A stretch of DNA of 64,000 bases, taken from NCBI GenBank assembly GCA_022824405.1, contig JAJDZZ010000019.1, positions 62,001 through 126,000 on the forward strand, given 5' to 3'. The position numbers and the translations under genes were made by a program. Positions within the stretch are counted from its first letter, which is position 1, and each line of letters starts with the position of its first letter. This DNA comes from Opitutales bacterium. GTDB taxonomy: Bacteria > Verrucomicrobiota > Verrucomicrobiia > Opitutales > UBA2995. Of the stretch, positions 7,257-15,973 are shown piece after piece. The notes under the pieces were generated by a model. That model made no database searches. It had not been told where the DNA came from and was given only the letters and a program-made list of their open reading frames with translations.

Positions 7257-8474
7257 TCAGATGGTGTGAATGAACAAACCGCTCCTCAGCTTGGGTTCGA
7301 ACCAGGTGCTCTTGGTCGGCATGATCTTTCCGGCATCCGCGATGTCCATGATTTGCTCGACGCTGACCGGGTGCATGGCAAAGGCCACCGGCCCATCCCC
7401 CCGGCTCACCCGTTTTTCCAGCTCGGTTGGTCCTCGAACCCCGCCAATGAAATCGATCCGGTCACTGGTTCGGGGGTCTTCAATCCCCAGGATGGGTTTA
7501 AGAATGGTCTCCTGCAGCCGGCTGACGTCCAAAACGCGGGCCGGATCGGAAAATTCCCGGTCGGGGAATTGGAGCCCGTACCACCGGTTCTCCAAGAACA
7601 TGCTGACTTGGCCGGCCCGTTCGGGTGAAGGGCCGGCTTGTTCCGCGAGGGGGACGAGCGATTTTAATTTTTGCAAAAACTGTTCCCTGGAATGCCCGTT
7701 CAGGTCGTGGACCAGTCGGTTGTAAGGCAGGATTTTCAGTTGGCTGGCCGGGAAGTTGACCGCGAGGAACCAATTGTAATCTTCCCGTCCCGTATGATGG
7801 GGGTTTGCCGCCTGCCTTTCCTCGCTCAAACGGGCGGCGCTGGCGCTGCGGTGGTGGCCATCGGCCACGTAAGAGATACCGATCCTGGCAAAGGCCTTTA
7901 CCAGCGGACGGGTCCGGACGATTTTCCAAATGGAATGCCTGACCCCATCCGGGGCTGTGAATTCAATGAGAGGAACGTCTTGTTGAATGCGTTCGACCAG
8001 GGTGTCAATTTCCCTGTCGTCCCGATACATCATAAACACCGGTCCCGGGTGTGCGTCGAGGGTTGCGTTGAGGCGGGTGCGGTCCTCAACCTTCCGCGGC
8101 TGAGTCCTTTCATGTTTTTTTATGCGGCCACTGCGGTAATCATCCACGTGGCAAACCGAAACCAGACCCTTTTGCCGGTGATCCCCGATTCCCTGCTCAT
8201 AAACGTAAAGGCTGGGGGACGTCTCCCGGGCCAGGGCCCCCGTTTCCCTCAGCCCGTTCAGGTTGTCCCGCGCCCTTTCGTAAACGGCCGGGGAGTAGGG
8301 ATCTGTTTCCTCGGGCAAATCGATTTCGGCCCGAACAACGCGCAGGAAACTCTTCGGGTTTCCCCGCGACAGTTCCCGCGCCTCTCTCCGGTCGACTACA
8401 TCGTAGGGTGGCGAGGCCACTTCAGAGGCCAGATCGGGCCTGGGAATCAGGCCCTGAAAGGGGCGGATTTTCAT
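7257..8474 (-). CDS. DUF1015 family protein
   Basis: A 405-residue protein starting MKIRPFQGLIPRP, the standard opening of DUF1015 proteins. ASPPYDVVD follows at about 19-27, then KHERTQPRKVEDR near 135, and GISYVADGHHRSASAARL near 220, which contains the family's best conserved DGHHR box. The function of the family is not known to me from sequence; it is widespread next to serine and one-carbon genes in some bacteria, but no such gene is adjacent here. An in-frame extension to 8618 was rejected because family members start at the ATG at 8474. Confidence 0.85.
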   Translation of the reverse strand: MKIRPFQGLIPRPDLASEVASPPYDVVDRREARELSRGNPKSFLRVVRAEIDLPEETDPYSPAVYERARDNLNGLRETGALARETSPSLYVYEQGIGDHRQKGLVSVCHVDDYRSGRIKKHERTQPRKVEDRTRLNATLDAHPGPVFMMYRDDREIDTLVERIQQDVPLIEFTAPDGVRHSIWKIVRTRPLVKAFARIGISYVADGHHRSASAARLSEERQAANPHHTGREDYNWFLAVNFPASQLKILPYNRLVHDLNGHSREQFLQKLKSLVPLAEQAGPSPERAGQVSMFLENRWYGLQFPDREFSDPARVLDVSRLQETILKPILGIEDPRTSDRIDFIGGVRGPTELEKRVSRGDGPVAFAMHPVSVEQIMDIADAGKIMPTKSTWFEPKLRSGLFIHTI

Positions 8475-8620
8475 AAGTTCGGAAGGGAACAAATGGGTTA
8501 TTCGCTGGCAAGTAAAATTGAAACGAATTTCCGGATCGCTCTTCCCCGACCCCTTTTCCCTTGCCCATTGACTCAGCAACGCCATTCGCCTTTGACTCCC
8601 TTGGCCCGGCTGGCACAATC

Positions 8621-9013
8621 ATGGGTCGTTCTATGGAAGATCGCGCTCGATTTCGCAACAGGGGAATAAAACGCCTCCTGCTGGCCACCAAATTTTCCGC
8701 TCAGGGTTTGGTCGCCGCCTTTAAAAATGAGTCTGCTTTCAGGCAGGAGTTGTTTCTTGGCCTCGTCTTGGTAGGGTTGGCCCTGTGGCTGGAACCGGGT
8801 TTTGTGGGCCGGGCCATTCTCATCGGAAGCGTCCTGGTGGTTTGGATGGTGGAACTCCTGAATTCCGGAATCGAGGCTGCCATCGATTATCAATCCACCA
8901 AAGTTCATCCCATGGCCAAATTGGCCAAAGATCTCGGGAGCGCGGCCGTATTCATCAGCCTGTTGAATGTCGGGCTGGTGTGGGGACTGTTTTTGTGGGA
9001 TAAATTTGGCTGA
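8621..9013 (+). CDS. dgkA: Diacylglycerol kinase, prokaryotic DgkA type
   Basis: A 130-residue inner-membrane kinase with three hydrophobic segments. It phosphorylates diacylglycerol (or undecaprenol in relatives) with ATP. Family motifs are AAFKNESAFRQE (about 32-43), VELLNSGIEAAIDYQ (about 78-92, including the catalytic Glu and the metal-site Glu) and AKDLGSAAVFISLL (about 105-118). The ATG at 8621 is preferred over a TTG at 8561; a second ATG at 8633 is also possible. Its TGA stop abuts the TCA stop of the convergent lipA gene, so the two genes share a TGATCA junction with no spacer. Confidence 0.9.
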   Translation: MGRSMEDRARFRNRGIKRLLLATKFSAQGLVAAFKNESAFRQELFLGLVLVGLALWLEPGFVGRAILIGSVLVVWMVELLNSGIEAAIDYQSTKVHPMAKLAKDLGSAAVFISLLNVGLVWGLFLWDKFG

Positions 9014-9880
9014 TCAGGCCGGGCTCAACCTCTGCAGGTAGTGGCGGGACTGTTCTTCCGCGTGGTAGGAACTCCTTACCAGGGGAGCCGACTCCACCAT
9101 GCCAAAACCGATTTTCAGTCCAAATTGTTTCCAGTGCTCGAATTCTTCCGGGTTGACCCAACGGTGCAACGGCAGGTGCTGGGAGGTCGGCCGCAAGTAT
9201 TGGCCAATGGTGACGATGTCGATTTGGGCGCGGCGCATATCGCGCAGGCAGGTGGCGATTTCCTCCCGTTTCTCCCCGAGGCCCAGCATGAGGCCCGATT
9301 TGGTGACGAAACCCCGATTTTTGGCGTGGCGCAGGACGTGGAGGGACCGTTCGTAGCGAGCGGTTTTCCGCACCGTTCGTTGCAGCCGTTCCACCGTTTC
9401 GACGTTGTGATTCAAAATGTCCGGACCGGCGTTCAGGACCACGTCGACGTGGTCGGTGTTTCCTTTGAAGTCGGGAATGAGGACCTCGATTGCGGTGGCG
9501 GGATTGCGGTGGCGGACGGCCCTGACCGTCGCGGCCCAAACCGATGCGCCTCCATCCTTCAGGTCATCTCTTGCCACGGAAGTTATGACGGCGTGTTTGA
9601 GCCCCATTTTGGCCACGGCGTCGGCCACCCGGGCCGGTTCCCCCAGGTCCAGTTCGGTCGGCCTTCCCGTCTGCACGGCACAGAATCCGCAAGACCGGGT
9701 GCAAATGTTGCCCAGAATCATCAAAGTGGCGGTGCCGCGGGCCCAGCATTCACCCAGGTTGGGACATCGGGCGCTCTGACACACGGTGTGCAGCTTGTTG
9801 GCTGCAACCAGTCGGTTGACCGCATCGTATTCCGGACTTATGGGCAGCTTTGCCCGCAACCATTTTGGTTTCTCCGACAT
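9014..9880 (-). CDS. lipA: Lipoyl synthase (radical SAM)
   Basis: Inserts two sulfur atoms into octanoyl groups on lipoyl domains. The 288-residue protein has both iron-sulfur cluster motifs: the auxiliary cluster CQSARCPNLGEC (CX4CX5C, about 34-45) and the radical-SAM CTRSCGFC (CX3CX2C, about 60-67). GTATLMILG lies between them, and the C-terminal RSSYHAE region provides the serine that caps the auxiliary cluster. It follows lipB with a four-base gap, matching the order of the two steps (octanoyl transfer, then thiolation). Confidence 0.96.
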   Translation of the reverse strand: MSEKPKWLRAKLPISPEYDAVNRLVAANKLHTVCQSARCPNLGECWARGTATLMILGNICTRSCGFCAVQTGRPTELDLGEPARVADAVAKMGLKHAVITSVARDDLKDGGASVWAATVRAVRHRNPATAIEVLIPDFKGNTDHVDVVLNAGPDILNHNVETVERLQRTVRKTARYERSLHVLRHAKNRGFVTKSGLMLGLGEKREEIATCLRDMRRAQIDIVTIGQYLRPTSQHLPLHRWVNPEEFEHWKQFGLKIGFGMVESAPLVRSSYHAEEQSRHYLQRLSPA

Positions 9881-9884
9881 CCAA

Positions 9885-10610
9885 TCAGTTCAGGTAGCGT
9901 TCGAATACTGAATTAAAGGCTTGGGAAACTACGGGTTTTACCGATTCCGGATCAATGGGAAAACCCAATTCCGCCTCCATCGAGGTTACGGCTCCGTCGG
10001 TTATGCCGCAGGGAACGATTCCAGCGAAGGGGGCCAGGCACAGGTTGGTCACATTCAGGGCAAATCCATGGTAAGTTACCCACGATTTTACCGCCACCCC
10101 GATGGCGGCAATCTTTCGCTTCTCCACCCAGATCCCCGTCTTTCCTTCCCGGCGACCGGCCCCTAGTCCCCATTCTCCCAGGGCGCGGATAACAGCCGCT
10201 TCCAACAAGTGCAAATAGGCGTGTAGATCGCGCAGTTTACCCAAATGAAAAATGGGATAACCGGTCAATTGGCCGGGTCCGTGATAGGTGATGTCTCCAC
10301 CCCGGTTGGTTTTATGCACGGCGATTCCGCGGCGCTGAAGTTGTTCCTCATCCCAGATCAGGTGGTGTTCGGACCCGGGACGAACCCCCAGGGTATAAAC
10401 GGGACGATGCTCCGCGAAAATGAGGGTGTCCGGGCGTTCCCCGGCTATTCTCTGCCTGACGTATTCCCTTTGCTTGCGGAAAGCGGTCCGGAATTCGATG
10501 CGACCCCAATCCTCCACGGAAAAAAGTTCTATGTTCCCGACCCCGACGGCCCTGTCGGGTTTACGCGACAAACGGGCCGCCTTTTGGGCTAATGGATCCT
10601 TATCTTCCAA
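9885..10610 (-). CDS. lipB: Octanoyltransferase
   Basis: Moves octanoate from acyl carrier protein to lipoyl domains. Motifs are RPVYTLGVR (about 69-77), the RGGDITYHGPGQLTGYP box (about 103-119), the catalytic Lys in KIAAIGVAVKSWVTYHGFALNV (near 165-185) and the catalytic Cys in IVPCGITDGAVTS (near 197-209). At 241 residues it is a little long. The start given is a TTG at 10610; about 27 residues precede the conserved core, so a shorter start is possible. Probably one transcript with lipA. Confidence 0.92.
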   Translation of the reverse strand: MEDKDPLAQKAARLSRKPDRAVGVGNIELFSVEDWGRIEFRTAFRKQREYVRQRIAGERPDTLIFAEHRPVYTLGVRPGSEHHLIWDEEQLQRRGIAVHKTNRGGDITYHGPGQLTGYPIFHLGKLRDLHAYLHLLEAAVIRALGEWGLGAGRREGKTGIWVEKRKIAAIGVAVKSWVTYHGFALNVTNLCLAPFAGIVPCGITDGAVTSMEAELGFPIDPESVKPVVSQAFNSVFERYLN

Positions 10611-10763
10611 CTCCGGGTTCTTCTGGGTCTTTGTATTTAATTTCCCGGCGGGTCAAAAAACCCGTCCTCCGTTATCCGCCTCTGCCTGCCCAATGCAGGT
10701 AGGCGATTGTCAATTTCTCAGTGTTATCTGCGGTTAGTCCTTTCCTCAGTTCCTTGGAAAAAA

Positions 10764-12539
10764 TCAGATAAAGAAAAGCATGCCAAGTATGACCACGGCA
10801 ACGAGGGCGGCGAGGCCGAGGGGAAGCGCCCCTTTTTCCAGGTTGATCCTCACGGCGGTCCGCAAGCGATCGCGCTGATGGGCGTTTTTTCCAGTCAGGA
10901 TCCAGTAGCCCCCGAGGAGTAAATTCGCCAAGCGGGCCGGTCCGGCGGTGGCGAATCCAGCCAGGGCCCCGGTGAGCCCGGCCACGAAGGTTTTGTGGGC
11001 CATGGCATTGATGCCGTTCAGACTCCGGTCGAAAATGCGGTAGAAGTATCTGCCTCCCCGTCGGTAGAGCCAGTCACTGTCGATATTGACGGAACGGATT
11101 TCCGACGGGTAAATCCCGCCCAGCAGCAGGAGGGTAAAGGCCAGAGCGGAGAATATGAGAAGTAAACTCTGCGCCATGACGTGGGCAAACGTATAGGGCT
11201 CGTAAACGGGAGCTTCGAAGGGAAGCAAAGGGTAAATGGTCTGGTGGGGGAAAGTCCCAATGGCTATACAGGCCAGAGCGGCCAGTCCCATGGCGATGCG
11301 CATGTTCCAGGGCGCTTCCTTTACCCGGATACCCGAGTCGTGGGAGAAGAAGGCGAAGAAGGGAATTTTAATTCCGGCGTGGTGGAACACCCCGGCTGAG
11401 GCGAATAGCAGCAACAACCAGATGATGGTGAAATGACCTTCCGCGGCGGCCGACATGATGATGGACTTGCTGGCGAATCCGCTGAAGAGCGGAAAGGCGG
11501 ATATGGATGCGGCTCCGACGATACAACAGATCCCGGTGAAGGGCATGGAGCGGAACAAGCCGCCCAACTCCGTGGCTTTGGTTTTCCCGGTTCGGTAGAG
11601 GACGGCCCCGACCGCCATGAAGAGAAGGCCCTTGAAGAGGATGTCGCTGTAAACGTGAGCGGCCGATCCGTTCATGGCCAAACCGGTTCCAATTCCAATG
11701 CCCACCACCATGAACCCCACCTGGTTGATGAGGCTGTAGGCAAGAACCCTGCGGAGATCGTTTTCGATGACGGCGTAAAAAATCGGGAAGGTGGCCATGG
11801 CGGTCCCGATCCAGACCAGGGACGGCTCCCCGGGGAAGCCGCGCAGCAAGGCGTAGATGGCCGTTTTGGTGGTGAAGGTGGCCATGAATACGATGCCGCC
11901 CACGGTGGACTCCGGATAGGTGTCGGTGAGCCAGGAATGCAAAAGGGGCCAGGCACAGTTGAGGCCGAAACCGAAAAAGATGAGGTAACTGGGCAAGCCG
12001 TTCAGTCCGATTTGCCCGAAACCGGTCGAGCCGGTCTGTTGAATGTGCAGAATGATGCCCGCCAACAGGACCAGCCCCCCCAGCACGTGAACCAACGTGT
12101 AACGTACCGCCGCGCCGAGCGACTCTGCCGTTTTGCGGACCAGGAGGAGGAAGGAGGCCCCGACCGTGAGCAACTCCCAGAAAACGAAGAAAGTAATCAG
12201 ATCTCCCGCCAGTATGACCCCCAGGGCGCTGCCCGAATAGAGGAAGGCGGAGAAGTGTTCCAAACGGCTCCGCACGTGGCTGTTGTAAATGATCCCGATA
12301 AAGGTGATGACGATAAAGACATTGAGGAAAATCAGACTGAGCCTGTCTACGCGGCCGAAAATGAGATCGAACCCGAGGACTGTGGCGGTCCAGTAGGTTC
12401 CCTCCTCCAACAGGAGGTAATTGTAGAAGGCCAGAACGGGCAAAAACAACATGTAGGCCGTCCTCACCCAACCCCTGAAAAGCGGGATCAGGAGACCTCC
12501 GAGGAGAAAGATGAACTGGGGAGGGATGGCGTTACTCAT
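10764..12539 (-). CDS. Third MrpD/NuoL-like antiporter subunit (proton-conducting membrane transporter), TM7 Lys replaced
   Basis: A 591-residue polytopic membrane protein of the NADH:quinone oxidoreductase ND4/ND5/MrpD family, the last gene of the Mrp operon. The TM5 Glu is present (FFVFWELLTVGASF). By eye, the TM7 Lys is replaced by Asn194 in GLNCAWPLLHSWL, where the two sister subunits have AKAGIMPLHSWL and IKMAFFPLHAWL. The TM8 Lys (TTKTAIYALLR) is kept. It has an extended C-terminal hydrophilic part after about residue 480, then a last hydrophobic segment. The ATG at 12539 overlaps the upstream 83-residue gene by eight bases. Confidence 0.85.
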   Translation of the reverse strand: MSNAIPPQFIFLLGGLLIPLFRGWVRTAYMLFLPVLAFYNYLLLEEGTYWTATVLGFDLIFGRVDRLSLIFLNVFIVITFIGIIYNSHVRSRLEHFSAFLYSGSALGVILAGDLITFFVFWELLTVGASFLLLVRKTAESLGAAVRYTLVHVLGGLVLLAGIILHIQQTGSTGFGQIGLNGLPSYLIFFGFGLNCAWPLLHSWLTDTYPESTVGGIVFMATFTTKTAIYALLRGFPGEPSLVWIGTAMATFPIFYAVIENDLRRVLAYSLINQVGFMVVGIGIGTGLAMNGSAAHVYSDILFKGLLFMAVGAVLYRTGKTKATELGGLFRSMPFTGICCIVGAASISAFPLFSGFASKSIIMSAAAEGHFTIIWLLLLFASAGVFHHAGIKIPFFAFFSHDSGIRVKEAPWNMRIAMGLAALACIAIGTFPHQTIYPLLPFEAPVYEPYTFAHVMAQSLLLIFSALAFTLLLLGGIYPSEIRSVNIDSDWLYRRGGRYFYRIFDRSLNGINAMAHKTFVAGLTGALAGFATAGPARLANLLLGGYWILTGKNAHQRDRLRTAVRINLEKGALPLGLAALVAVVILGMLFFI

Positions 12540-12783
12540 AGTAGTCCTCGTCTCGCATGACCAGGGGTCGCAGGACGTATTTTGCCACCAGCACCAGCAG
12601 TACACAGGCGACAAAACCGAAGACGGCGTAGAAACCCGGCCAATTTTCCCATTCGAACACGGCGTGTTTATCGAACGAGGGGGAAAGAAATAGAAAATCG
12701 ATTAGAAAGCCGATCGCACAGGCCGCGAACAAGAGAGCGATGACGACTTTCGCCGCTTTGGGTCGATGTGAAGAATCACTCAT
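12532..12783 (-). CDS. Small two-segment membrane protein of the Mrp operon (WPGF type)
   Basis: An 83-residue protein with hydrophobic segments at about 12-32 and 50-68 and an acidic C-terminus (MRDEDYYE). Between the segments is ENWPGFYAVFGF. The same WPGF-xx-VF motif occurs in the 48-residue protein encoded next door, which suggests the two are related. It is not recognised as any standard Mrp subunit. Its 3' end overlaps the following MrpD-like gene by eight bases, which argues that it is translated and coupled to that subunit. Confidence 0.65.
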   Translation of the reverse strand: MSDSSHRPKAAKVVIALLFAACAIGFLIDFLFLSPSFDKHAVFEWENWPGFYAVFGFVACVLLVLVAKYVLRPLVMRDEDYYE

Positions 12784-12807
12784 GGATCGAAATGGAAGCG
12801 GTATCCG

Positions 12808-12954
12808 TTAATGGTGAAGGCCTCCCGCCCCGCCATCGGGGGACGACAACAGGATGATTAACAGGTAGATGGAGAGAAGGGCAAAAACGATGGCGAACAC
12901 TTTCTTAAAACCGGGCCAGGCTTCATGGGAAAGTTCCTTTAAGACTTTGTTCAT
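12808..12954 (-). CDS. Tiny membrane protein of the Mrp operon (48 aa, WPGF type)
   Basis: The frame from ATG at 12954 to TAA at 12808-12810 encodes 48 residues. It starts MNKVLKELSHEAWPGFKKVF, followed by one strongly hydrophobic stretch (about 18-37) and a short Gly/His tail (DGGAGGLHH). The AWPGFKKVF segment mirrors NWPGFYAVF of the neighbouring 83-residue protein. It fills the only sizeable space in an otherwise overlapping operon (24 bases to the next gene, 11 from the previous one). It is probably an accessory single-pass subunit; no family is recognised. Confidence 0.6.
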   Translation of the reverse strand: MNKVLKELSHEAWPGFKKVFAIVFALLSIYLLIILLSSPDGGAGGLHH

Positions 12955-12965
12955 GAGAAGGGGTA

Positions 12966-14456
12966 TTAAAGATTCATCAGGTGTTGGGCGGCGGCATCGG
13001 CCAGGGCAAAGAAGGGTTCGGGATAGATGAACAGGAACATGGTCACCACGGCCGTGAGGGAAAGCGCCACTACGGCGCAGGGATGCGCTTCCTCAACTTT
13101 GGCCTCGAACAGCGAGTCCTCCGGCTTGCAGAAGAAGGCCCGGAAGGCGATGGGAAAGAAATAAGCCGCGTTGAGAAGAGAACTGATCAGCAGAACCGCC
13201 AGCATGGCGTACTGCCCATCCTCCACGGTGCCCCAAAGCAGGTAGATTTTGCTCCAAAAACCTCCGGCCAAAGGAATGCCGATGACACTGAGAGAACCGA
13301 TAAAGAAGGCCGCCATGGTCACGGGCATTCGTTTGCCGATTCCCACCATCTCGCTGATGTACTTTTTCCCCGTGGCCTGGAAGATGGCTCCGGCGCAGAA
13401 GAACAGGGTGATTTTGCCCCAGGCGTGCATGGCAATGTGCATCATGCTTCCGGTTACCCCCTTGGGAGTGAGCAGAGCCATGCCCAATACGATGTAGGAA
13501 AGCTGACCGATGGTGGAAAAGGCCAGCCGTCGCTTCAGATTGTCCTGGGTCAAGGCAATCAGGGAGGATACCACCACGGTGAAAGCGGCGATCCAGGTCA
13601 CGATGACCCCCAGGTTCAAATCGCTCAGAAATTCGATCCCGAAAACGCCCGAATAAACCCGTAAGATGCAAAATACCCCTACTTTTACCACCGCTACGGC
13701 ATGCAGCAAAGCGCTCACCGGGGTTGGGGCCACCATGGCGGCGGGCAGCCAGGAGTGGAGGGGCATGATGCCGGCCTTGGCAAAACCGAAGGTGAGCAGA
13801 AGCAAAAGGACCAGGGCCTCTGTTCCGCCGATCCGGCCCTCTAAAAATCCTCCGGCCACGAAATCCAGGCCTCCGCCCGTTTTGATGAAGATGTATATCA
13901 GGGACGGCAGGACAAATAAAATGGAAGCGGTCAACAGATAGGTTAAATAGGTCCTGCCACCGCTGCGCGCTTCCTTGTCCTGATGATGGGTTACCAGCGG
14001 GTAAGTGGCCAGCGACAACATCTCGTAGAAGAGAAAGAGGGTAAAGAGGTTGGCCGCGAACGCCACCCCGACGGTGGCCGCCAGCGAAACGGCAAAATAG
14101 GAAAAGAACCGCGTTTGGGCGTGCTCCTTGAGCCCGCGCATGTAGCCGATGGAATAGAGCGTGGTGATGATCCAGAGCGATGAAGCCACCAGTCCGAAGA
14201 TCATGCCCAGGGCATCCACCCGAAACGCGATGGCCAGATTGGGTATGATTTCCCAAAGGGTGTATTCTATGGTCGAACCCGCCATAATCGTCGGCAGCAT
14301 CGAGGCAATGAGCCCGAACTTTACTATCCCGGCCACAAAACTGGTCCCTTCCCGCAGGTTGGACCGCCGCCCCAGAAGTATGATGGGGATGACCGCCAGA
14401 AGGGAGACCAGGCTGGCCAGAACGGGGGTAATGCTGATGATGGCAGGCGGGGTCAT
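12966..14456 (-). CDS. mrpD: Mrp antiporter subunit D, second copy (proton-conducting transporter)
   Basis: A 496-residue membrane protein with about 14 hydrophobic segments, homologous to ND2/ND4/MrpD proton-translocating subunits. The TM5 Glu (LFLFYEMLSLATYPLV, about 135-150), TM7 Lys (FAKAGIMPLHSWLPAAM), TM8 Lys (HAVAVVKVGVFCILR) and the late WGKITLFFCAG segment are all intact, so it should be competent for ion movement. It overlaps the upstream mrpD copy by four bases (ATGA) and is followed by the two small WPGF proteins. Confidence 0.9.
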   Translation of the reverse strand: MTPPAIISITPVLASLVSLLAVIPIILLGRRSNLREGTSFVAGIVKFGLIASMLPTIMAGSTIEYTLWEIIPNLAIAFRVDALGMIFGLVASSLWIITTLYSIGYMRGLKEHAQTRFFSYFAVSLAATVGVAFAANLFTLFLFYEMLSLATYPLVTHHQDKEARSGGRTYLTYLLTASILFVLPSLIYIFIKTGGGLDFVAGGFLEGRIGGTEALVLLLLLTFGFAKAGIMPLHSWLPAAMVAPTPVSALLHAVAVVKVGVFCILRVYSGVFGIEFLSDLNLGVIVTWIAAFTVVVSSLIALTQDNLKRRLAFSTIGQLSYIVLGMALLTPKGVTGSMMHIAMHAWGKITLFFCAGAIFQATGKKYISEMVGIGKRMPVTMAAFFIGSLSVIGIPLAGGFWSKIYLLWGTVEDGQYAMLAVLLISSLLNAAYFFPIAFRAFFCKPEDSLFEAKVEEAHPCAVVALSLTAVVTMFLFIYPEPFFALADAAAQHLMNL

Positions 14457-15973
14457 CTGAACATTGGATCGGCCAGGTTGAATTGCACGAGGAAGTCGGT
14501 TATGATGGAGACGATGCTCTGGTTGAATATTCCAATCAAAAGGACCAATGACGCCGTTCCCATGAGCGGCAGCAGGATCGAAGCAGAGGCTTCGGAAAAT
14601 TTACCCTGGTCGCCGGCGTGGTGATCTCCATGACCTTCCGCCGGTTTGACTCCGAACAGGGCGTACTCGAATATCCGAAAGAAGAGGACGGCCATGGCCA
14701 AACTGGATATGAGCAGGGCGACCACGTACCCCCAATGGCCCGAGGCCATGCCCCCTTGGATCAGGTACCACTTGCTGAAAAATCCTGCCGTCGGAGGGAT
14801 CCCGATCAGTGAAAGGGCGCCCACCGCCAATCCGGCCATGGTCAGGGGCATTTTGGCGAACAACCCGTGCGTGGCTGTGATTTCCCGCTTGCCCGTTTTG
14901 GCAAATACGATCCCGGCGAATAGAAAGACACACAGGGTCATGAAAACATCGGCGATGAGGTGGTAGATGGCTCCCACCAGACCGGCCGTGTTGGCCAGCC
15001 ATACGCCGCCCACCATATAGCCCACTTCGGCCACGATGAGGAAGGCCAGCATCCTGCGCAAATCGGTTTGGGCCAATGCGGACAGGGAACCGACCAGAAT
15101 GGCGATGACCGCCATCCATACCACGATGTCGCCCCAATTGAGCTGAACAAAGGTGTAGACGGGGTCGAATACCGTCAGCATCATGCGTATCATGACGTAA
15201 ACCATCACCTTGGTCACCAATGGTCCCAACAGGCAACTGGTGGTGGTGGGGGCAAAGGTGTAGGAGTTGGGCAACCAGGCGTGTAAGGGGAAGAAGGCCA
15301 TTTTAATCCACACCCCCACCGTAATCAGGATAAACGCCACCAGGACCGTGGTCGATCGGTGCAGGTCTTCCGCCACCAACACCTCGTGGATGTCGAACAT
15401 GTTGAGGGAGCCGGTCTTGATGTAGAGGTAACCGACCCCGAGCAGGTAGAAGGAAGCCCCGATGGTTCCAATGATGGCGTATTTGAAGGCTGCCACCGTG
15501 GCCCGCCTGGTTCCCATGGCAATAAGGGCATAACTGGTGAGGGCGGAGACTTCCAAGAGGACGTAAAGGTTGAAGGCATCTCCGGTCAAAACCATGCCCA
15601 GCAATCCCGTCACCACTAACAGAAGCAAGGTGTAATAGATGGAGATTTTGTCCCCATTCTCCTCCGGCACCCTGTTTTTTGAGTAGACGGCGGAGATCAG
15701 CGCCACGGTGGAAACGGTCAACGCCACCAGGGCATTCAGCCCATCGATGCGGAATTCTATGCCAAAGGGCGGGGGCCATCCCCCCATGTAATAACGGAGG
15801 GTGCCGGCTTCAACGACTTGCAGGATCGTTTGGACGGCGGCGGCAACCGAAAAACTCAACCCAAGCAGGACCAACGGAAAACAGGCGCGTTCGTATTTCA
15901 TGCCCACCAGGACCACCAGAACGGCCGTCAGAAAGGGAGCTAGCAGAACGATGGCGGGAGCCTGATCAATCAT
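14453..15973 (-). CDS. mrpD: Mrp antiporter subunit D, first copy (proton-conducting transporter)
   Basis: A 506-residue membrane protein. The TM5 Glu (NLYVLLEVSALTSYAL), TM7 Lys (WIKMAFFPLHAWLPNSY), TM8 Lys (GPLVTKVMVYVMIR) and the later GIPPTAGFFSKWYL segment are intact, as expected for a proton-translocating MrpD. Near residue 450 a cytoplasmic or periplasmic loop carries a short His cluster (GHGDHHAGDQGK), echoing the His-rich loop in the adjacent MrpC. Its ATG overlaps the MrpC gene by eight bases, and its stop overlaps the next mrpD by four. Confidence 0.9.
   Translation of the reverse strand: MIDQAPAIVLLAPFLTAVLVVLVGMKYERACFPLVLLGLSFSVAAAVQTILQVVEAGTLRYYMGGWPPPFGIEFRIDGLNALVALTVSTVALISAVYSKNRVPEENGDKISIYYTLLLLVVTGLLGMVLTGDAFNLYVLLEVSALTSYALIAMGTRRATVAAFKYAIIGTIGASFYLLGVGYLYIKTGSLNMFDIHEVLVAEDLHRSTTVLVAFILITVGVWIKMAFFPLHAWLPNSYTFAPTTTSCLLGPLVTKVMVYVMIRMMLTVFDPVYTFVQLNWGDIVVWMAVIAILVGSLSALAQTDLRRMLAFLIVAEVGYMVGGVWLANTAGLVGAIYHLIADVFMTLCVFLFAGIVFAKTGKREITATHGLFAKMPLTMAGLAVGALSLIGIPPTAGFFSKWYLIQGGMASGHWGYVVALLISSLAMAVLFFRIFEYALFGVKPAEGHGDHHAGDQGKFSEASASILLPLMGTASLVLLIGIFNQSIVSIITDFLVQFNLADPMFR

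Noticed and set aside
8592-8619. TTGACT...CACAAT considered as a sigma-70 promoter for dgkA
   Set aside because: Transcription would start downstream of the favoured ATG, the -10 match is poor and the start codon itself is uncertain.
10635-10680. CGGGTCAAAAAACCCG considered a terminator of the Mrp operon
   Set aside because: The stem is only five bases and no T-run follows on either strand.
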